This document shows, in pieces, positions 23,580 to 34,902 of a stretch of DNA of 64,000 nt (the first letter of the stretch is position 1; every line of letters begins with the position of its first letter). The stretch covers positions 2,169,001-2,233,000 of the forward strand of contig RCTD01000004.1 of assembly GCA_014898415.1 (NCBI GenBank), written 5' to 3'. The notes below the pieces were generated by a model. That model was not told where the DNA came from. It searched no databases and saw only the letters and a list, made by a program, of their open reading frames with translations. The stretch is from Stromatinia cepivora (Eukaryota > Ascomycota > Leotiomycetes > Helotiales > Sclerotiniaceae). The position numbers and the translations under genes were made by a program.

Positions 23580-24006
23580 TCATATGAAATGGTATCTCAG
23601 GTCGATCATTGGAAGGGAGGTAGCTCCGCGGTCTAATGGTTACATGTAAGACTTTATCGGTAGGAAAAATAATTCGAGGAATTGAAATCTTAATAAGCCA
23701 CACATCTTAAGCCACACCAAGTGGGAGTAGCTTTAGCCACAGCCACAGCCACACTTCAGTTTTATGCCAACACAAGGAATTTTATTGTATCAGTGGCGCA
23801 ATTCAGCCTCCTTCAGCCTTATTCAGAATGGGCCCAGGAGAGATTCTCTGCAAGGTTTTGCTCTTTGAAATACCTGCTTCTTATATCCTTATCAGTGTAA
23901 GTTTTGATGAAGCAGATAAATATTTTCACAATTTGAGCATGCTCAAGGTCAAACGGCATTCTGTACCCAACCAGCTTATAACTGCGTCAGAACTAATTAA
24001 CAGGTT
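23580..24006. promoter_or_regulatory. Shared divergent promoter region
   Basis: 427 bp between QRI7 (minus) and the gene at 24007 (plus). It carries tandem AGCCACA words around 23728-23753 and a T-rich stretch. No characterised regulatory motif can be named; the assignment as bidirectional promoter rests on gene geometry. Confidence 0.45.
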
Positions 24007-26095
24007 ATGATGCGAAGTGAGAAGGTTCAGGGTCACCAAAACTTGAGTGATCCAACACCGCATAATGAAGCCGATGGTTTGCGATCTAAGGCCAAGACGA
24101 AAGCCAAACGGTTGTTGAGAATTGATGATGGCAATTCTTCGTCGGAAAATAATGAGGAAGACCAGTTTTTTGATTCTGTAGTGGAGGAGATCAATCAGAG
24201 CCCTGCTTTCGACGCAGGCAAGGTGCTCAATACATCCAGAGTGGGAAATGGATCGCGAATAGAAAGAACAAAAAATATCCTACAGGGGACTGCTGATGCT
24301 ATCGTCCATCCAGTCGCATCTGTCAAATCGAAAGCTACGAGGAAAACAGCGGGAAAATTGGCCAAGAGTCGACCATATCTCTCAAATCAAGCAAAATTTG
24401 ACTTCCTTGAAGCCCACGATGAATTGCAACAGGCCAGGGATGATCAGCATAATAGCGAAGATGAAGGTGTAAATGAGGAAAATCTAAGTAAAATTGACCA
24501 TTATGAAAAGAAGGTTCAGGCAATTGAGCGAAGTAGAGAGGAAATACGTGTTGCTTGGGTCACCGACAGACACGTTCACCGTGTTCGAGCCGTTGACAAA
24601 ACACCTTCACCATTTCCATCGGATCAATATTTTGAGGGGCCTGATGATCATGGGTACACCGAATTCAAATGGGGGAAATATATTGGATATGTGAGTCTGC
24701 ACTCTTCATACAATTGCCATTTTCAATCTAAACAGTCGATAGAAACTTCTCTATGGCTCACACAATTTCACGGCCCAATATATTGATGATTTTGAAGAGC
24801 TTCCTTTTGATATAGACATCTTGCGTAGACACGTAGAAAGACTCATCATAGTCAGCGCTTCACTGCAGGTGTTTGTGTTGGACATTAGGAAGATTTATAG
24901 GTGGGAGGACCCATTTCGAACATCTAAATGGTTGATATCGTATCTATTACTTTGGTATACATCATATATCATGTCATTCCTGGTAAGAAAATTATTTGTT
25001 TCGATTATAGAGTACTGTCTCTGACTTTTCGTTTAGTATGCGTGTATCGTTTACGCAACTGCGAAGAACTACTATTACCCTTCAGTGTCCGCATTGCGAG
25101 AGGAAGTTTCGAGAAATATCGATCGAGGAACGACAGCTTTGAAAGCTGGAGAGTTGATGGAAAAGCACGGAAACAAACATTGGCTGGGACCTCTTTTGGA
25201 ACAAATCGGCCCATATTTAGAAGTACAAATTGCGGATTTAGCCAACTTCCTTGAGGTCTACGACAGTTTCTTTCACTTCCGCTGCCCTCAGAATACATTT
25301 AACTCTCTTTTCCTTTTCGTGGCAGTTTTTCTCCTTAGTGCTTATGCCTCTATTCAATTCACCATGAAAGTATTCTGGTTCGTGGTTGGTCTTATATTTT
25401 TCGGTTGTTGGCCTATTAGCTCTCTATATCCCCAATATCGCCTGCTTGTTTCGCCACTCAAGTGGGCTTTTTGGGATATTCCCACCTACTCAGAATGGTC
25501 TCTACAATATCTCCGGGGACGTGGATCTTCAGCCTTGGAAAAAATTAGCTCACACCCATCGAGGAATACAAATACCCGAGTCGGAGGTTCGGAGATTACG
25601 GTAAAGTCAGCGGACCACAATGAAGATCATATCCAAACTATTGGCCCGGAAAGTATACACGGAGAGTACCAAGATATTTTGTCATTCAGCTGCACTTTGC
25701 ATCACGTTCCAGGACGTCTGATTCTCACCACCAGCACCATTCGTTTTGAACCTTCAGTTCCCAACATTCTGCGTCGCAAATCATTTGATAAACCGTACAG
25801 CCAACTAATTGAATTATCGAAGCGAGAGACCGAGGATATGCTACTGGCCCAACTAGCAAAAGTCACGATCGGAAGAGATAAACTGGAGTTGAGGTTTCGT
25901 GGGGAAGCTGGTAGTGATATGCACGATGCAAGTCATAATGGGCACGCAGTTGTGCTACTGGAGAACATGAAGGGAAGAGAGAAGGCATTCAATAGTATCA
26001 TAGCATTCAGCGGGGTGAGGTGGCAGTGCTTACAAAAGACACCGGGGAAACTTACCAGAAGGGAAAACGGATTATCGAACGCGAGTCCTATTTAG
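24007..26095 (+). CDS. Membrane protein with GRAM-like region (resembles fungal DUF3292)
   Basis: Three exons: 24007-24690, 24743-24982 and 25037-26095. The introns are GTGAGT...TAG (52 bp) and GTAAGA...TAG (54 bp), all phase 0, giving about 660 residues. The N-terminal third is charged and probably disordered, with a Lys/Arg-rich 'SKAKTKAKRLLRID' and a repeated-looking 'VHPVASVKSKATRKTAGKLA'. Hydrophobic segments lie at about residues 285-312 ('WLISYLLLWYTSYIMSFLYA') and 396-440 (two close spans). Such paired hydrophobic segments are common in ER-shaping or contact-site proteins. Near residue 528 'LHHVPGRLILTTSTIRFEP' resembles the start of a GRAM/PH-like lipid-binding domain. From memory this layout matches fungal DUF3292 proteins. 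Function is unknown; membrane-contact or lipid-related work is inference only. Confidence 0.8.
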
Positions 26096-26584
26096 CACTA
26101 TTCATACACCAAAGAGCGACGGCGATCTCTTTACGCATTGACTAATCTTTTTTAATAACCCCCTGAAGCGGCTCAATAGCGTCCTCCTTTTCTCTTCTTT
26201 TTACAATACCCTAGTACTTCATTTCCTTTCTACTACCATCGTTCGCAAGGATCGATGACCTCCGGGCTGTACCCACGCACACAGACTCACAATCATATTC
26301 CTATGATTGGGCAATGATTGTTCGGGCTGGTGACCTGATGCTTGTTGCTCATAAAACTGATGCCTACATGCCGAACTTGATGGTTGGAGTCTAGCAATTG
26401 AAGCAATTTACCTAAAACTGAAGTGACTCACCAATTGAATTTGAAGGGTCGATCATACCATATTGGTTTGAGGAATTCCGGTGATACTAAGGCAGGGATT
26501 GAAAAATAAACTCATGGGGTCAGGGTTAGGAAGATCTTCGGAAATGCTTTGATTCGTTCAAAAACCGAATTGTAAGCAAGATTA

Positions 26585-26705
26585 CTCGTGCGGCCAGAAA
26601 GTATAGAACACTCCATTGTTAAGCACATACCACAGGATGGTAAACTACAAGGAGAATAGTGGCCCACATATAAGTGGAGTATTCTGTACTTTCTGGCCGC
26701 ACGAG
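26585..26705. mobile_element. 121 bp hairpin MITE
   Basis: Two 31 bp arms (26585-26615 and 26675-26705) are inverted copies with two mismatches; both ends read CTCGTGCGGCCAG inward. The 59 bp interior has no coding capacity. Size and structure fit a miniature inverted-repeat element. The flanks do not show an unambiguous target duplication, so the superfamily is open. Confidence 0.7.
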
Positions 26706-27661
26706 CACGACGTCGTGGCATTTCAATCCCTGGGGAACTCTAAAATGCCTCAATTCAATGGGTTCTAATCAGGCCTAAAATTGAGCATCCCCTGCTTAGC
26801 CTTACTGGGGGGTTTTTCAGATAAATACAATAGCTACATACCTAGTAGCTATTTCAAAATTGAAATGAAGCGGTAATGGGGTCTGTTCACACATCGGTGT
26901 CTCCGTAGGTACGGCGTCGCCATAACACCAAAGGCTCCAAGTTTCCATATTCCAGCCAATTTTTTTTAATTGATTACGCTCTCTCGCTATCAAGCTGGCC
27001 AACCGTTTACCCAGAAAGTACTCTGATGAAGGGTTGGACCCTGAGTTTGAGCCTTTCACAATTCCCCTTCCTACGTTCTTCCATGTACTTCAGTTCTAGC
27101 CTTGCGCTGATATCCCGCCCGAACTGCGCTGATATCTCGCTTTGTCTTGATCGATCATCCCCACAGTGGGGATGGGCCCTTTACGTAAAGCCAGAGCTAG
27201 AATACAATAAAGCATAATGTAGCTAGATTATACGTTACATTACGCACGTGATCTGTATTGACCAATCAGAGAGTTCCAATTTCCTGCCCCTGCTAATGTA
27301 GAAATTTGATGATTAATCGAATAAATGATTATTAATCATTGAAAACAAAATCATTAAAAATGAAAGGATTCTTATAAACGACGATGATTCAATATAGCTT
27401 CAATTTATCCCTGTCATTTTAGCTAGAATACATAATATTGTCAAAATTTTGCTTTATATAATTCCAAAAAGCCCAACCCTATCCCCACTATCTCTTTATT
27501 TGGCTAGACTTTAATCGATCGCTGGGACCCAGTGTGTAAAACTAGCACTATGACAATACGAATTCGACCTCCAACTGGTTCATCACTGTCACCTCCGTGA
27601 TTAGTTCACACCAGGATTTGGATTCATATTAGGCTTTGGGGTAATGAACTACAAAAAGGAT

Positions 27662-27691
27662 AGTGTGTGACATACTTCCTGGCCGCACGAG
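27662..27691. repeat. Single terminus related to the hairpin MITE
   Basis: The last 20 bases match the right arm of the 26585-26705 element with one mismatch (CTGGCCGCACGAG end) and, like it, are followed by CA. No opposite arm was found nearby, so it is a fragment, or the right end of a larger element whose left end is 26585. Confidence 0.55.
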
Positions 27692-27906
27692 CAACAAGCT
27701 TGTGAAACTAATGATGGATTAAATTCTACTCTTAATTAAAATGTCGACCGGGTTGGGACGAGGTCTGAGGGCGAAATATGCCAAATAGTCTGGGGCAAAA
27801 CTGCGACATGACAACCATAAAGTCTGCCGTTCTCCACTTTCTATTGATCTATCTCTGAAAAAAGGTAGGTTGTATCTGCTTTTGTGTTCACTCCTCCCAA
27901 TTCAGT

Positions 27907-30900
27907 ATGACTACACAGAGTGCTGCAGTGCCTAGGCAAAGAACTGAGGCTGCTGAATACTCGTTCGCCGAAGCTCTCTCGTTGAACCCCAAGGACTCTT
28001 TTCAAGCCTTCTCCAAGGAAGAAGAACACGGCCCATCATTATCTCCCAATGGTTCAAGCCCTGGTACCAATCACAACACTTACAACATCTTTCCCGAAAG
28101 AACATTGACCGAAAGAGCACTTACAGAAAGAACGATTCCCAGGAATTTTTCGCCACCCCCGCAGCAAAAACAAATCATGGCATCACCAACGCAAAATCCG
28201 GGAACATTCTCTAAAGCTCAAACACAGTGTCTGCAGCTCTGCCTGAAGACAACCGCCCTCAGCGATCGTATCTCGGTTAGAATTTTGGAATACCTGACAA
28301 CGGTGAAGGAGTTACCTCAAGGTTTCGAAAGCCTCGCCCATGACTTTCTCGACACTTGTCATATTCTTTTTTCCATCGAAGCTGGACTCGAGGAATGCAA
28401 TCATCATGTACAAAACTTTCCCCCAGAAATGATTACCGAACTCGACCACAAATTTCGAGCCACTCAGGCCAATTTCCAGGTGTTTTATCAATTGCTTGCC
28501 AAATTTCTTCAAAGCGAAAGTGGCACGGTGGGACACTTCAAGCGAGGATGGGGGAAAATCTTTAGTAATACTACTAGTGATATCAGAAAAATGTCGGGCA
28601 CACTGCGTGGAACACGCGATGATTTGAGGATGAGCGCATTGGTGTTTCAATGGAGTCTGGGGAATGATAAGATCGAAAAGGAGTTGGGCATAGGATACCT
28701 TGGTTTGGTTGCAGCGCTTAACAGGATGGATGAGAAGGCGGGCACCAAGACTACAATGAGCGATGCTAGTAGCCATCAAAACATCCAACCACAGCAAATG
28801 GCAATCCAGCACACTCCTCTGCCCCCACTGCCGACTTCTGAATGGCCTGGTAGGACGACTTCTAATCAGCAACAGAAGGCCTTCGGAGATAGGGCATCAA
28901 ATGTAGATCCGTCGCTGCTACTAGGCTCAAATCTTCAACATTATAGCACGAGTATTAATGGTACTTCCATGGGTCCACAAACCGTCCATTCTCACGATTC
29001 CGGTGAGAGACACTATACGGATATAATCAATTCATTCGACAACCATCGTTTGAACCATCATTTGAGCCATCATATCGATGATTCACGATCGCATACCGAA
29101 ACTATCGAATCTGGAAGTCTTATCAAGGATGTCGAGGGCGTTATGATAAATTCTACCCAGGCTGTTCGACTCAGGGCTGATCCTGATAACATGCCACGTT
29201 GGAGTCCTCGAGGTATTGCTGGCTCGAATACCGGACCCATGAAATCTGCTCTTATTTCTGCTATTCGCGACAAAAATCACAAAGCCGTGGAGAAGTTACT
29301 GGATGGTGGTGTGCCAGCAAATACCGGGTCAGAAGTCAATGCGCTTAAAGAGGCAATCTTTGCTCACGATGCAGAGAGCGTACGATTATTACTTACTTTT
29401 GGTGCCAATCCAAATGACCATGATAGAGATGGAATTACGCCTTTAAGAGCCGCCGTTGATAAATCTTTCTTGGCTGGAGCCACTACACTTTTAAAGTATG
29501 GTGCTGATCCTAATCTTATTGCTGGTATCGACATGGAATCTCCTCTAGCTGCATCAGTTATGGCCAATATGGTGGGCTTCGCTCATCTATTTCTCATTTA
29601 TAACGGTGATGCCAATCATGTTACCTCAAATGGTAATACACTTCTCATCAGTGCTATCAACAAAAAAACCGCCAAGAAATTCATGGATTTACTTCTCAAG
29701 TATGGTGCAAACCCCAATGCTAAAAGTAAGGAGGGAAAGACGGCTTTGTTCGAAGCTATCACATGTGGAAGAGCAGATATTGTTTCCGCTTTGTTGGAAT
29801 ATGGAGCAGACCCGAACCTTCCAGGCCCAAAACACATGCTCTGGCCCGCAACATATCAAACAGCCTGCCTCCAATATCTCCTCAACCACGGCGCAGATCC
29901 CAAAAAATGTCCAGGAATCATGGAGCTGGCTACTAGTATCAACAACATCGAATCGGTCCGGACTCTCCTCAAAGCTGGTGTTGATCCCAACGCCAAAAAA
30001 GATGGCGTTTACACCCCATTATGTACATCAATCCGCGACGACCGCGCAGATATTTTCCAACTCCTCCTTAGCAACAAAGCCAATCCAAACACAATGGCCA
30101 GTGAATACCCCGCCTGGAAATGCGTAACCCACAACCGCGTCCACTTTCTCCCCGCCTTAGTGACAGCAGGAGCAGATATCCACAAACCCAAAGGCATTGC
30201 CGAGATGGCCGTAAGTTGCAATAACATGGAAGCACTCAATTGGCTCCTAGACCAAGGCGTAAACCCCAACGATAAATCCGCCAAAGGAATGTCACCGCTC
30301 ACGACCGCCATCCGCGAAGAACGTCTCGAGATAATCGATCTCCTGCTCCTCCGCGGCGCAGACGTCAATGTTCGAGGTCAAGATTGGCCTGTCTGTATGG
30401 CGGTTCGCAATCCCCAAATCCTCAAACGCATTCTATCCGTCATGCCCGAACCTCGCGCTTACAAAGGAGTCTTGGAAATGGCCGTTCAGGCTAATCAATT
30501 AGAATCCGTCAAACTTCTTCTCGCGGCAGGTGTATCTGTCGAAGATAAAAACGGGGGAGTATTTTCACCCCTCACGACCGCCATCCGCGAAGACCGCAAA
30601 GAAATCGTTAAATACCTCCTCGATATCGCGGGCGCAAATATTAATGCCCCGGGCGAACATCTCCCTATTGTTAAAGCACTGCGTCGTTGTGAAGGTGGTG
30701 ATACGGAGATGATTGAAATGTTGTTAGATCATGGAGCGGATCCGAATAAGATTTATCGGGGCTGGAATGCTATTATGCAGGCGATTGAGAATGGGGATGC
30801 GGAGATTCTTAAATTGATTGCGGGGAAGGCGGGGGTTAATCTCGAGGCGAAGGATGAGATGGGTAGGACTGTTAGTGATATTGCGGCTAGTAGGGGCTGG

Positions 30901-30942
30901 AATGAGGCGGTTACTATTTTGCATGATAATATGTCTTTGTGA
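27907..30942 (+). CDS. Large ankyrin-repeat protein with STAND-type N-terminal helical domain
   Basis: An uninterrupted 1011-residue frame. Residues 1-95 are disordered, with a short 'TLTERALTERT' repeat. Residues 98-290 form a helical domain ('CLKTTALSDRISVRILEYL', 'DFLDTCHILFSIEAGLEE', 'RGWGKIF', 'RMSALVFQWSLGNDKIE'). It resembles the N-terminal domains that precede ankyrin or NACHT modules in fungal STAND/NLR-like proteins; this match is from memory. Residues 300-440 are a low-complexity linker. Residues 446-1008 hold about 15 ankyrin repeats, many with 'G.DPN' turns ('LLKYGADPNL', 'LLEYGADPNLPG', 'MLLDHGADPNKI'). No NACHT or NB-ARC ATPase is present. Such proteins mediate protein-protein contacts; a role in signalling or non-self response is only inferred. 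It is the last gene before the AT-rich block. Confidence 0.9.
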   Translation: MTTQSAAVPRQRTEAAEYSFAEALSLNPKDSFQAFSKEEEHGPSLSPNGSSPGTNHNTYNIFPERTLTERALTERTIPRNFSPPPQQKQIMASPTQNPGTFSKAQTQCLQLCLKTTALSDRISVRILEYLTTVKELPQGFESLAHDFLDTCHILFSIEAGLEECNHHVQNFPPEMITELDHKFRATQANFQVFYQLLAKFLQSESGTVGHFKRGWGKIFSNTTSDIRKMSGTLRGTRDDLRMSALVFQWSLGNDKIEKELGIGYLGLVAALNRMDEKAGTKTTMSDASSHQNIQPQQMAIQHTPLPPLPTSEWPGRTTSNQQQKAFGDRASNVDPSLLLGSNLQHYSTSINGTSMGPQTVHSHDSGERHYTDIINSFDNHRLNHHLSHHIDDSRSHTETIESGSLIKDVEGVMINSTQAVRLRADPDNMPRWSPRGIAGSNTGPMKSALISAIRDKNHKAVEKLLDGGVPANTGSEVNALKEAIFAHDAESVRLLLTFGANPNDHDRDGITPLRAAVDKSFLAGATTLLKYGADPNLIAGIDMESPLAASVMANMVGFAHLFLIYNGDANHVTSNGNTLLISAINKKTAKKFMDLLLKYGANPNAKSKEGKTALFEAITCGRADIVSALLEYGADPNLPGPKHMLWPATYQTACLQYLLNHGADPKKCPGIMELATSINNIESVRTLLKAGVDPNAKKDGVYTPLCTSIRDDRADIFQLLLSNKANPNTMASEYPAWKCVTHNRVHFLPALVTAGADIHKPKGIAEMAVSCNNMEALNWLLDQGVNPNDKSAKGMSPLTTAIREERLEIIDLLLLRGADVNVRGQDWPVCMAVRNPQILKRILSVMPEPRAYKGVLEMAVQANQLESVKLLLAAGVSVEDKNGGVFSPLTTAIREDRKEIVKYLLDIAGANINAPGEHLPIVKALRRCEGGDTEMIEMLLDHGADPNKIYRGWNAIMQAIENGDAEILKLIAGKAGVNLEAKDEMGRTVSDIAASRGWNEAVTILHDNMSL

Positions 30943-33600
30943 TGTGGTCGTTGTGGTTGAGAGTAAAATAGGATTGGGGATTTCTTTTGTTCAATACCAT
31001 ACCATGCATAACCAGGCGTTTGGATGGGAGTGGTTTGATGCACCGGTGGAATAAATGGTTAGGGGTGGAATCTCCGCAACTGCTACCGGAAATGCTATTT
31101 CACGCATATATTTTTGTTATTGGTGGATACACTGATACTTTTCTGATTACGATAGTTACCCTTTTTGTTATTATATATCTATTCTTTGATAATATTACAA
31201 TATAATTAACAATATATATATTGATTCTATTTACATTTTCTGTGTTGTTGAAAAGCATAAATATTGAATTGTAGAATTTTCCGATCTATATTTATAATTA
31301 GATTTATTTATTTATCTAATTAAAAGTATTCGGGTATTTTGATATAATTCAAAAATCCGATATTCCTAGATATACGAAATCCATTAAATTAGGAAAATTT
31401 TCCGGTATGTCGAAATCCGGGGTTTCTATTAATATATCTATGAATTATATAGATACGATATAGTAGAATCTGGTTAGGTTCTATCTAAAATTATTCAAAT
31501 TATATAATCTTAGGTGTGATTATATAATTTTATATTATTATACTTTTTGAGCGGTATGAAATATTATATTAAGATTATATATATGTTTTAATAGTTAATA
31601 GAACTTTACGGAATGAATAAAAATAAATCGAATTTTAAAATCTTTTTGGATAAGTAATAAAAATATTTTTTCTAAAGAAAATATTATATAATTTTATGAA
31701 ATTTTATAAAATTCATGATTCTTTATTTTTAAAATCATTTATTCATTATTCTTCATTTTTAGAATATAATCCCAAGAATATTTGAATTGATTATTATTAT
31801 ATATTTATAATAACTTAATGATTATATATAATTATATAATTACAGATTTGGCAATCCTAATTTTGCTGTCCGAATTTTCCAATTTTTCTTTTATGATATG
31901 TTCTGAAAATTTGGGATTAATTGTAATATTAAATGAAGTTGGTGAAAGGATTATTGTTATAAAGGTTGTTTTAATTGTATGGTTTTCTGATTAGGTATAT
32001 CATTTAGTGTTATAGTTTTATAAAAGCTGTGGTATTGTAGATTATATTTGAGCTAACTTTTCTATTTTATTATTGAAACTACGATTCCTGATTATATAGA
32101 TCTACAATTGTATTTGTTATATTGAATCTAATATCGGGTATATTTCTAATCTTGTAGTTTTCTAATCTAGACTCTTTATAGTAAATATCAACCCCATTTA
32201 TTTCAGCTAAAATTTCTTATAAAAATTTCCTTTACCAAAAAACATTTCTTTTTAGGTATCATTTTCAAATAAATACCAAGTATTCAAAATACGAAGCTCT
32301 CAAAAATCATAGGTTTAAATCTGATCAGACTAGATTAGATCAGATTAGATTTTCTAATCCTTTTTGTAGAAAATAAATTAATATAAATCTATAGATTGTT
32401 TTCTATAGACTACCTATATAAGGATAATTATATATACGAAACGAGATGAGATAAAATGAATAAGGATTTCAGAGACGGGATAAGTAGGATTGATAATTAC
32501 AAAGAAAAAAAAGGAAATCGAGAAATTAAAATTTTTGTCGATCATTTTTTCTTATCTGTTCCAGGGTATATAGAGATTGAGTAATCAATATAATTGATAT
32601 CGAAATAAGCTAATTTATTAATTAATATTCTAATTTATTAATTAATAAATAAAGTTATTATATTAATTAATTTATATATAAAGAAATAATTTTGAGATTT
32701 CTCGTAAATGAATCAAGTTTATATAAAAATAATATATTCAATATTTCAATTTATTAATTAATAAATTTTATAATATATCAATTCGCTATCGTTTATTCCT
32801 TTTATATAAAAAGAAAAACTATAATTTCATTATTATTTTTATTTTCAATTTTATTATTATATTTTTTTTTGATAATAATACTTTTTCTATATCTATTATT
32901 TAATTAATCTATAAATTAGAATTAGAATTATATATTATATAAAATAAATAAATAATAATATTAAATTTTTTATTCATAAACTCTGAATCTTTATAAACTT
33001 TAATTTATTTGTTAAATTAATATAATAAGAAATAAAAAATATTTATAAATGAATTAGCTCATTTATGAATAATCTCATTTTTATTTGAATAAGATGTATT
33101 AATCAATAAGCTAGTTCATTCGAAAATGCAGGTGATTGACTAATGTGCTACGTTCGAATGCCGAAATTGATTAATACTCTGGAATATATGCAAGATAAGT
33201 TATAAGTTAGAATGTGGTGGGGGTGGAATATTGAGGGATGAATAAATCAGCGATCTGGATTTTTTTTTGGTAGTAGGGATTGGAAAAGGAGTGAAAAGGA
33301 AATGAGTAATAAATGAATATACAGAGTTTTTTTTTGACGGATGTTTAAATACAAGCAAATGCTGGTATTTGGGATATTTGGGATAAATAGTGTTGGTAGT
33401 GTTTTTCTTACTTTTAGATGAAGTTTTCTTGTATATATAAGATAGTAGTATACTATTGCTGCGGAAAAACGAAATTATGAATTCTGGATGGTGTTTGTAG
33501 GATTAAGTGATTCTATATATCTGTTATAGAGGGAGGATTTAGACATTGCGTATGAATTAATTTTCCCACAACGCAAGATGCGAATGTGTTAATGTGATCT
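30943..33600. other. Entry into the AT-rich block, no gene
   Basis: The first 200 bp or so look like normal 3' flank. From about 31140 the sequence becomes extremely AT-rich with scattered homopolymers. No translatable retrotransposon domain was found here, so the origin of this part is unresolved; heavily mutated repeat is the likeliest. Confidence 0.5.
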
Positions 33601-33944
33601 GCATTGTCAAAAAGTTACAGGCAAGGTAATACTTGCTGAGTAGTCCTGAAGTTCATACAAAAAACACGTTGTACATATCCCACTTAATGCAGAACTCGAA
33701 TCATTGGACAGCTATCCAGTCATCATGGTTTGTGGAGAGTGAACACAAGAGGACAATCCTTATAAATTCACACCCGCCATCCTTTTTGTTAGGCATTCCT
33801 TCCATGGGAGAATATGTCCTTGCCTCACTTCATTGCTAATAGGAGAGTAGTTTCTTTTTTGGAACAAAATGCCCAGATCCTTCTTGAATGTAGTATATTT
33901 AGACCTAATTCTGAAATCTCCGAGTGGTTGCAAGCCTAGATGGC

Positions 33945-34301
33945 ATGTCTAGAGGTCGCTTGCTTTTGGGAATGAAGCCGGTTGTGGGTAGTGCTCCGGA
34001 AGGTGACGAAAGTTACAAATTGCATATTAGACTTTGGTACCAAATGATTTGCTTGGTACATAGACAGATAACTGAGTACAGTGAATCATTGATTCTTCTG
34101 CGAAATAGTAGGTGGTGCATAGATAGGCTACTTCATTACCAAAGCATTACACGGAAAGCCGAAGTAATTGTTCTCAGGAAAAGTCACGATCCACTAAGAC
34201 ACCTTCTCAGATATTACGCATATGGTGTTATCCTACTTCTGATGTGTATGTATGGAAATGATTGGTTGTCCAGTAAGTTCAAGGTGAAAGGAATCATGTA
34301 A
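33945..34301 (+). CDS. Candidate small orphan ORF (118 aa)
   Basis: ATG at 33945 to TAA at 34299. The predicted product is basic, mostly helical in character, with a hydrophobic 'YGVILLLMCMY' near the C-terminus. No signal peptide, no known domain, no splice partners seen. It is the best open frame in the island, but a frame of this length can occur by chance. Confidence 0.2.
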   Translation: MSRGRLLLGMKPVVGSAPEGDESYKLHIRLWYQMICLVHRQITEYSESLILLRNSRWCIDRLLHYQSITRKAEVIVLRKSHDPLRHLLRYYAYGVILLLMCMYGNDWLSSKFKVKGIM

Positions 34302-34719
34302 ACACTCTTCATTTACTCTTGAGTGCACAAATCTCCAGGTGAGTAGCCAAAGGAAACCAGTGTAAAGCATGAGCAGATACATTGGCAATAATCAAACCCT
34401 GTCTGCTAGTTGAGATGGGTGGTATTGAAGAAAGAAACTTCATTGGTATTTACTCCTGTCATGCAGTCTACCTCCATTGCACATCTCAAAGAAATTCATG
34501 GTTCAAATAAAGACCATCTGAACCTTCCTATTTGAAGATAGCAAACAACAAGCCTCATAACAGGAAGGTCAATCAGAGCACCACCAACAATACTAAAACA
34601 CAATACGGATCCATCACTAATCTCACTTCCAAAGAACAGAATTTGACCTACTCAATCCGGGCAAAACTTTTGCCGAGATACAGTCAACAATATTAGAAGA
34701 TGCCATACCAAACACAGGC

Positions 34720-34902
34720 AGCTTGCCAGAGTGGGCAGGACCTAGGGTACAAACAACAAAAAAACAATCAAAAGACCACCAAACCAGACGCCCACGGATG
34801 ACGAAGATTTCACCAGAATAATTGAAGAAAGAAAAAGATAGCCGGCTTGAGAATTCGGGCCATTTACCCCGATCAGGTCCTGCCCACAAAGAACGGCAAG
34901 CT
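34720..34902. repeat. Imperfect inverted repeat
   Basis: Arms AGCTTGCC-(3 nt)-GTGGGCAGGACCT at 34720-34743 and its inverse at 34875-34902, where the gap is 7 nt. The enclosed 131 bp has no coding feature. It could be a small MITE or a hairpin-forming remnant; no target duplication is evident. Confidence 0.5.

Larger units (their letters stand above)
26096..27906. other. Intergenic region with MITE-like repeats
   Basis: Between the membrane-protein gene and the ankyrin gene. Holds the hairpin MITE at 26585-26705, a related terminus at 27662-27691, and a minus-strand frame of 80 codons (26817-27059) of unknown meaning that could be a remnant of a DNA transposon or gene. A duplicated GATATC..CGC word lies near 27108-27137. 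Confidence 0.45.

Noticed and set aside
23621..23660. tRNA-like start (GCTCCGCGGTCTAATGGTTA)
   Set aside because: Resembles a D-arm, but no anticodon stem, T-arm (GGTTCGA) or closing acceptor stem follows at the right spacing.
28312..28872. 186-codon frame opposite the ankyrin gene
   Set aside because: Lies wholly within the coding region of a clear gene on the other strand; a shadow frame.
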